Made by a program: the position numbers and the translations under genes. This document shows positions 5,544 through 7,244 of a stretch of DNA of 7,244 nucleotides, piece by piece (the first letter of the stretch is position 1; the number at the start of each line of letters is the position of its first letter). The notes below the pieces were generated by a model. That model was not told the DNA's origin, did not search any database, and worked only from the letters and a program-made list of their open reading frames with translations. The stretch is from Bifidobacteriaceae bacterium (GTDB lineage: Bacteria > Actinomycetota > Actinomycetes > Actinomycetales > WQXJ01): positions 1 through 7,244 of the forward strand of contig JAIRNM010000236.1 of NCBI GenBank assembly GCA_031258055.1, written 5' to 3'.

Positions 5544-6275
5544 GTCCTCCTGGTGGAGCCTTGCAATGCCGCCATTGGCGCGTACTGCCCGGTCGTAGCG
5601 GCGGACCGCGATCCCGCGGAGCCGGTCGCCAAAGTCGATAATCTCGGCGTCCACGTTGGTCAGACCCAGGCGCCGGGCTATCCGCAGACACAGCACCTCG
5701 GTGTCGATCACGTCGGTGGCGGGGCTGGCTTGGTCGTGGCCGCGTTTGATGATCCAGGTGGACGGGGCGCCCCCTTGGGGCGCGTACCACTGGTTGCCGT
5801 CGCGGTGGAGGAGGATCTTCGGGACCAGGCCGGGTAGGGATGAGAACGAATCGTGGCCGGTGCGGCGTCCCGCCTGGCGGAGCCGCTCCGCGACATCGGC
5901 GGTGGCGAGTGGTCGGTAGGAGGGGTTCGGGGGCTCGGCCGTTTCGCCTTCGGGAACGAGGATCAGCGCGCCGGCTAGGTCGCGGCCGTAGGCGGCGATG
6001 AGCCCGAACGTGTCCGCCGGGGCAACGCCGGCGTTGATCGCGTGGCTGGTGCGGGTGCCCGCTTCGGGCAGGTAGCCGTCTAGGAATACCTTGGGCTTCA
6101 GAGGATGCACTGGGTCGCCTAGGGGGAAGAAGTTTGAGACCACACGGCTCCCGCCGCCCCACCGCGCAGTGGTTTCCGGCGTCCATTCCCAGTGAATGCG
6201 GCTGTCGCCGTCGCGCTCCAGGCGTGCGACACGGGTGCCGTAAAGCCAGGCGTCGAGCCAGGTCACACTTGCCAT
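5010..6275 (-). CDS. hipA: HipA-family serine/threonine kinase toxin
   Basis: 421 aa, the normal length for HipA. An N-terminal HipA-type region (residues ~6-110, with GLIAAYGRDLAGAL at 91-104) precedes the kinase. The kinase parts are SSLPGLVPKILL (145-156, the SLPG phosphate loop that becomes autophosphorylated in relatives), TWIIKRG (173-179, ATP-binding Lys177), DTEVLCLRIARRLGL (191-205, Glu193), RYDR (226-229), RLHQEDLAQAIGL (239-251), LVGNTDLHAKN (296-306, catalytic Asp301) and APAYDIA (320-326, metal-binding Asp324). Nothing essential is missing. E. coli HipA phosphorylates glutamyl-tRNA synthetase and causes dormancy; the target here is not known. ATG 6275 is chosen because GAGGAG lies 8 nt upstream. 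It overlaps the end of hipB by 13 bp, so the two are translationally coupled. Its last 534 bp lie opposite the run-on frame of the PIN toxin. Confidence 0.93.
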   Translation of the reverse strand: MASVTWLDAWLYGTRVARLERDGDSRIHWEWTPETTARWGGGSRVVSNFFPLGDPVHPLKPKVFLDGYLPEAGTRTSHAINAGVAPADTFGLIAAYGRDLAGALILVPEGETAEPPNPSYRPLATADVAERLRQAGRRTGHDSFSSLPGLVPKILLHRDGNQWYAPQGGAPSTWIIKRGHDQASPATDVIDTEVLCLRIARRLGLTNVDAEIIDFGDRLRGIAVRRYDRAVRANGGIARLHQEDLAQAIGLNTDDPHRKIQRGAARMPSLAHAAEVLIANGVEPDNLLRLTGFSHLVGNTDLHAKNLSYVHTATGRTALAPAYDIAMHLHLPRSTGEVALLVNGKARFNDIGWDDLVAEAESWGIPRDRANSLLVSLGEQFADALQAEHAPGNHPGVPDSAWNTAAKRVTAFLRQRPALAL

Positions 6276-6529
6276 GGGTCGGGCTCCTCGCTCGGGTCGG
6301 CCAACGCTGTCAGGGTGAGTTCCGCGCCGAGCAGTCGCAGGAGCCGGAACAGCCGCGTGTAGGCCAGAACGTCCTTGCCGCTCTCTAGTTCGTGCAAGTA
6401 GCGGCGGGGTATGCCCAGGCGCCGCGCCAATCCTTCCTGCGTCCAGCCGCGCTTGACACGCAACCGGCTCAGGAACTTGCCCAGGTCGCCGCCGGATCGC
6501 ACCACGGCCCATTCATGGTTGTCAAGCAT
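6263..6529 (-). CDS. hipB: HipB-family antitoxin, XRE-type helix-turn-helix
   Basis: 88 aa from ATG 6529, chosen because GGAGGT lies 6 nt upstream; a longer open frame to 6616 has no such site. Residues ~14-72 are a compact XRE domain (LGKFLSRLRVKRGWTQEGLA, then GIPRRYLHELESGKD and LFRLLRLLGAEL), the HipB/Y4mF layout. A short acidic tail (ADPSEEPDPWQV) ends inside the start of hipA. HipB proteins bind operators as dimers, repress the operon and hold HipA inactive. The order hipB-hipA and the overlap are standard. The N-terminal domain resembles that of the XRE-type gene at 3199-3777, but the proteins differ otherwise. Confidence 0.9.
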   Translation of the reverse strand: MLDNHEWAVVRSGGDLGKFLSRLRVKRGWTQEGLARRLGIPRRYLHELESGKDVLAYTRLFRLLRLLGAELTLTALADPSEEPDPWQV

Positions 6530-6533
6530 CGCA

Positions 6534-6581
6534 ATACCTCCGCATTGTGTGCATATTAGCATATTTGGCTGTTGTGCGGAT
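6534..6581 (-). promoter_or_regulatory. hipBA control region with tandem GCATATT repeats and strong ribosome binding site
   Basis: The seven-base unit GCATATT occurs twice at an 8-bp period (6551-6557 and 6559-6565 on the plus strand) in the only AT-rich patch of this area. On the minus strand a -10-like TAATAT (6558-6553) would start the mRNA near 6546, just upstream of the Shine-Dalgarno GGAGGT (6541-6536) for hipB. No good -35 is seen at 16-18 nt. The repeats may bind HipB (inference). Confidence 0.45.
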
Positions 6582-6600
6582 TTCGGCACCTGAACTGTCC

Positions 6601-6616
6601 GTGTGGATATCAACAC
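6601..6616. promoter_or_regulatory. 16-bp imperfect palindrome upstream of hipB
   Basis: GTGTGGATATCAACAC is palindromic at 14 of 16 positions (one mismatched pair). It lies 72 bp upstream of the hipB start. It is a candidate second operator for the hip operon, by position only. Confidence 0.3.
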
Positions 6617-6642
6617 AGCCCGGGGTTTCCGTCGAGCGCCCT

Positions 6643-6699
6643 GACCCGAACGGATATCCCGAGAGGTTTGGTGATGAGTGTCTTGTCCCCGTTCGGGTC
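6643..6699. repeat. Perfect 11-bp inverted repeat between the permease and hipB genes
   Basis: GACCCGAACGG (6643-6653) and CCGTTCGGGTC (6689-6699) are perfect complements around a 35-nt loop. It lies 10 bp beyond the stop of the minus-strand permease gene, where a transcript end would be expected. It may end the permease transcript and insulate hipBA. The loop is long for a simple terminator and no T-run follows. Confidence 0.4.
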
Positions 6700-6709
6700 C
6701 GTCTGCGGG

Positions 6710-7243
6710 TCAGCCCACCAGGTCGCGGGCGCGGAAGCGGATGTGGGCTAGCGCTAGCGCCACTGCTGCGACGGCGGTGATGGCCGCCACATTTCCCCAA
6801 GCGAAGTCGGCCCAACCGCTGAGCCCTAAAGAGGCGGCATCGACGGCGCTGAGCGGCGAGAGGAAACGGGTCCATTCGGGCAGTCCCAGCAGACCGCCGA
6901 ACCAGCCCGACAGCAGGCCGAACCCGTAGCAAGCCCAAATCAGCGCGGTCCAGGACGGCAAGGCCGCGACCAACAGAGCGGTCAGGGCGGCCAGCGCGAC
7001 CACGGACGGGACGTAGGCCGCCGCGGCTCTTACCACCGATTCGAAGATGTCGGCGCTGATCGCCGGGTCGGCCGCCAGGACCATCGCGTAAACCCCGGAA
7101 CCAACCGCCAGCACCACGACCCCGCCGACGCACGCGACCAACCAAGTGGCCGCCAACAGCCGACCACGCGAGATTGGCTCTGCTAGTTCCAGGGCCACGC
7201 GCCCGGCCGATTCGTCCCGTCGCAGCGTGCTGGCCACGCTGAT
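6710..7243 (-). CDS. ABC-2 type exporter permease, C-terminal part (5' end outside window)
   Basis: 178 residues are visible, open at the window edge and ending at TGA 6710-6712; a GTG at 7237 is internal rather than a true start. The opening LRRDESAGRVALELAEPISR matches the cytoplasmic signature of large exporter permeases of the 'polyketide antibiotic exporter' type (R.EE..GR.E...A.PVSR). About four hydrophobic segments follow: LLAATWLVACVGGVVVLAVG, PSVVALAALTALLVAALPSW, TALIWACYGFGLLSGWFGGL and NVAAITAVAAVALALAHIRF. The end FRARDLVG is typical of the family (FRRRDL). These permeases are usually ~500-550 aa and work with a separate ATP-binding subunit, often encoded upstream; that gene would lie beyond the window. 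The exported substrate is unknown. Confidence 0.8.
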   Translation of the reverse strand: MSVASTLRRDESAGRVALELAEPISRGRLLAATWLVACVGGVVVLAVGSGVYAMVLAADPAISADIFESVVRAAAAYVPSVVALAALTALLVAALPSWTALIWACYGFGLLSGWFGGLLGLPEWTRFLSPLSAVDAASLGLSGWADFAWGNVAAITAVAAVALALAHIRFRARDLVG

Positions 7244-7244
7244 G

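Noticed and set aside
6276..6512. 79-residue N-terminal extension of HipA
   Set aside because: It overlaps nearly all of hipB in another frame, while ATG 6275 has a GAGGAG ribosome binding site and gives the standard HipA length and N-terminus.
6605..6660. E. coli-type HipB operator (TATCC-N8-GGATA)
   Set aside because: GGATATC occurs at 6605 and GGATATCC at 6652, but their order and spacing do not make the known operator.
1..7244. CRISPR array, tRNA or rRNA gene
   Set aside because: I saw no regularly spaced repeats, no cloverleaf with a GTTCGA-type arm, and no rRNA-like conserved stretch on either strand.

Overview
This window comes from a high-GC Gram-positive bacterium, most likely an actinomycete or coriobacterium (Actinomycetota). 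The base composition is G/C-rich, third codon positions are biased to G/C, starts are often GTG, and two promoters look compatible with leaderless mRNAs. A Tat lipoprotein of the flavin-reductase family beside a LuxR-type regulator is typical of anaerobic Actinomycetota. The toxin-antitoxin (TA) genes, the IS30 scrap and the ABC exporter point the same way. I cannot name the species.

Left part (1-2548): the C-terminal DNA-binding end of a LuxR-family regulator (2-217) is followed by one complete gene for an exported, probably lipid-anchored, FAD-dependent reductase (429-2207). This protein keeps the flavin fold but, aligned by eye, lacks the catalytic Arg/His/Arg set of fumarate reductase, so its acceptor is probably not fumarate. 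A 341-bp gene-free stretch with several GC-rich stem-loops follows.

Middle part (2549-6529) is a TA and selfish-gene cluster of about 4 kb. In order it holds: an AbiEii/MenA-like nucleotidyltransferase with its XRE-type partner (minus strand, overlapping genes, near-perfect palindrome at the promoter); a lone 64-69 aa VapB-like antitoxin without a toxin (minus); two facing IS30-type ends and the first ~80 residues of an IS30 transposase (plus); a VapC/FitB-type PIN toxin (plus) whose antitoxin seems to have been cut away by the IS30 scrap; and, tail to tail with it, a complete hipB-hipA operon (minus). The PIN toxin has lost its normal stop, so its reading frame runs 534 bp into the antisense of hipA.

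Right end (6530-7244): the hipBA control region, a long-armed inverted repeat, and the C-terminal part of an ABC-2 type exporter permease (minus strand, continues past the window).

Working together: hipB/hipA and the XRE/nucleotidyltransferase pair look like intact autoregulated TA operons. The small antitoxin and the PIN toxin look like halves of broken modules, consistent with repeated insertion and decay in an accessory island between metabolic and transport genes.
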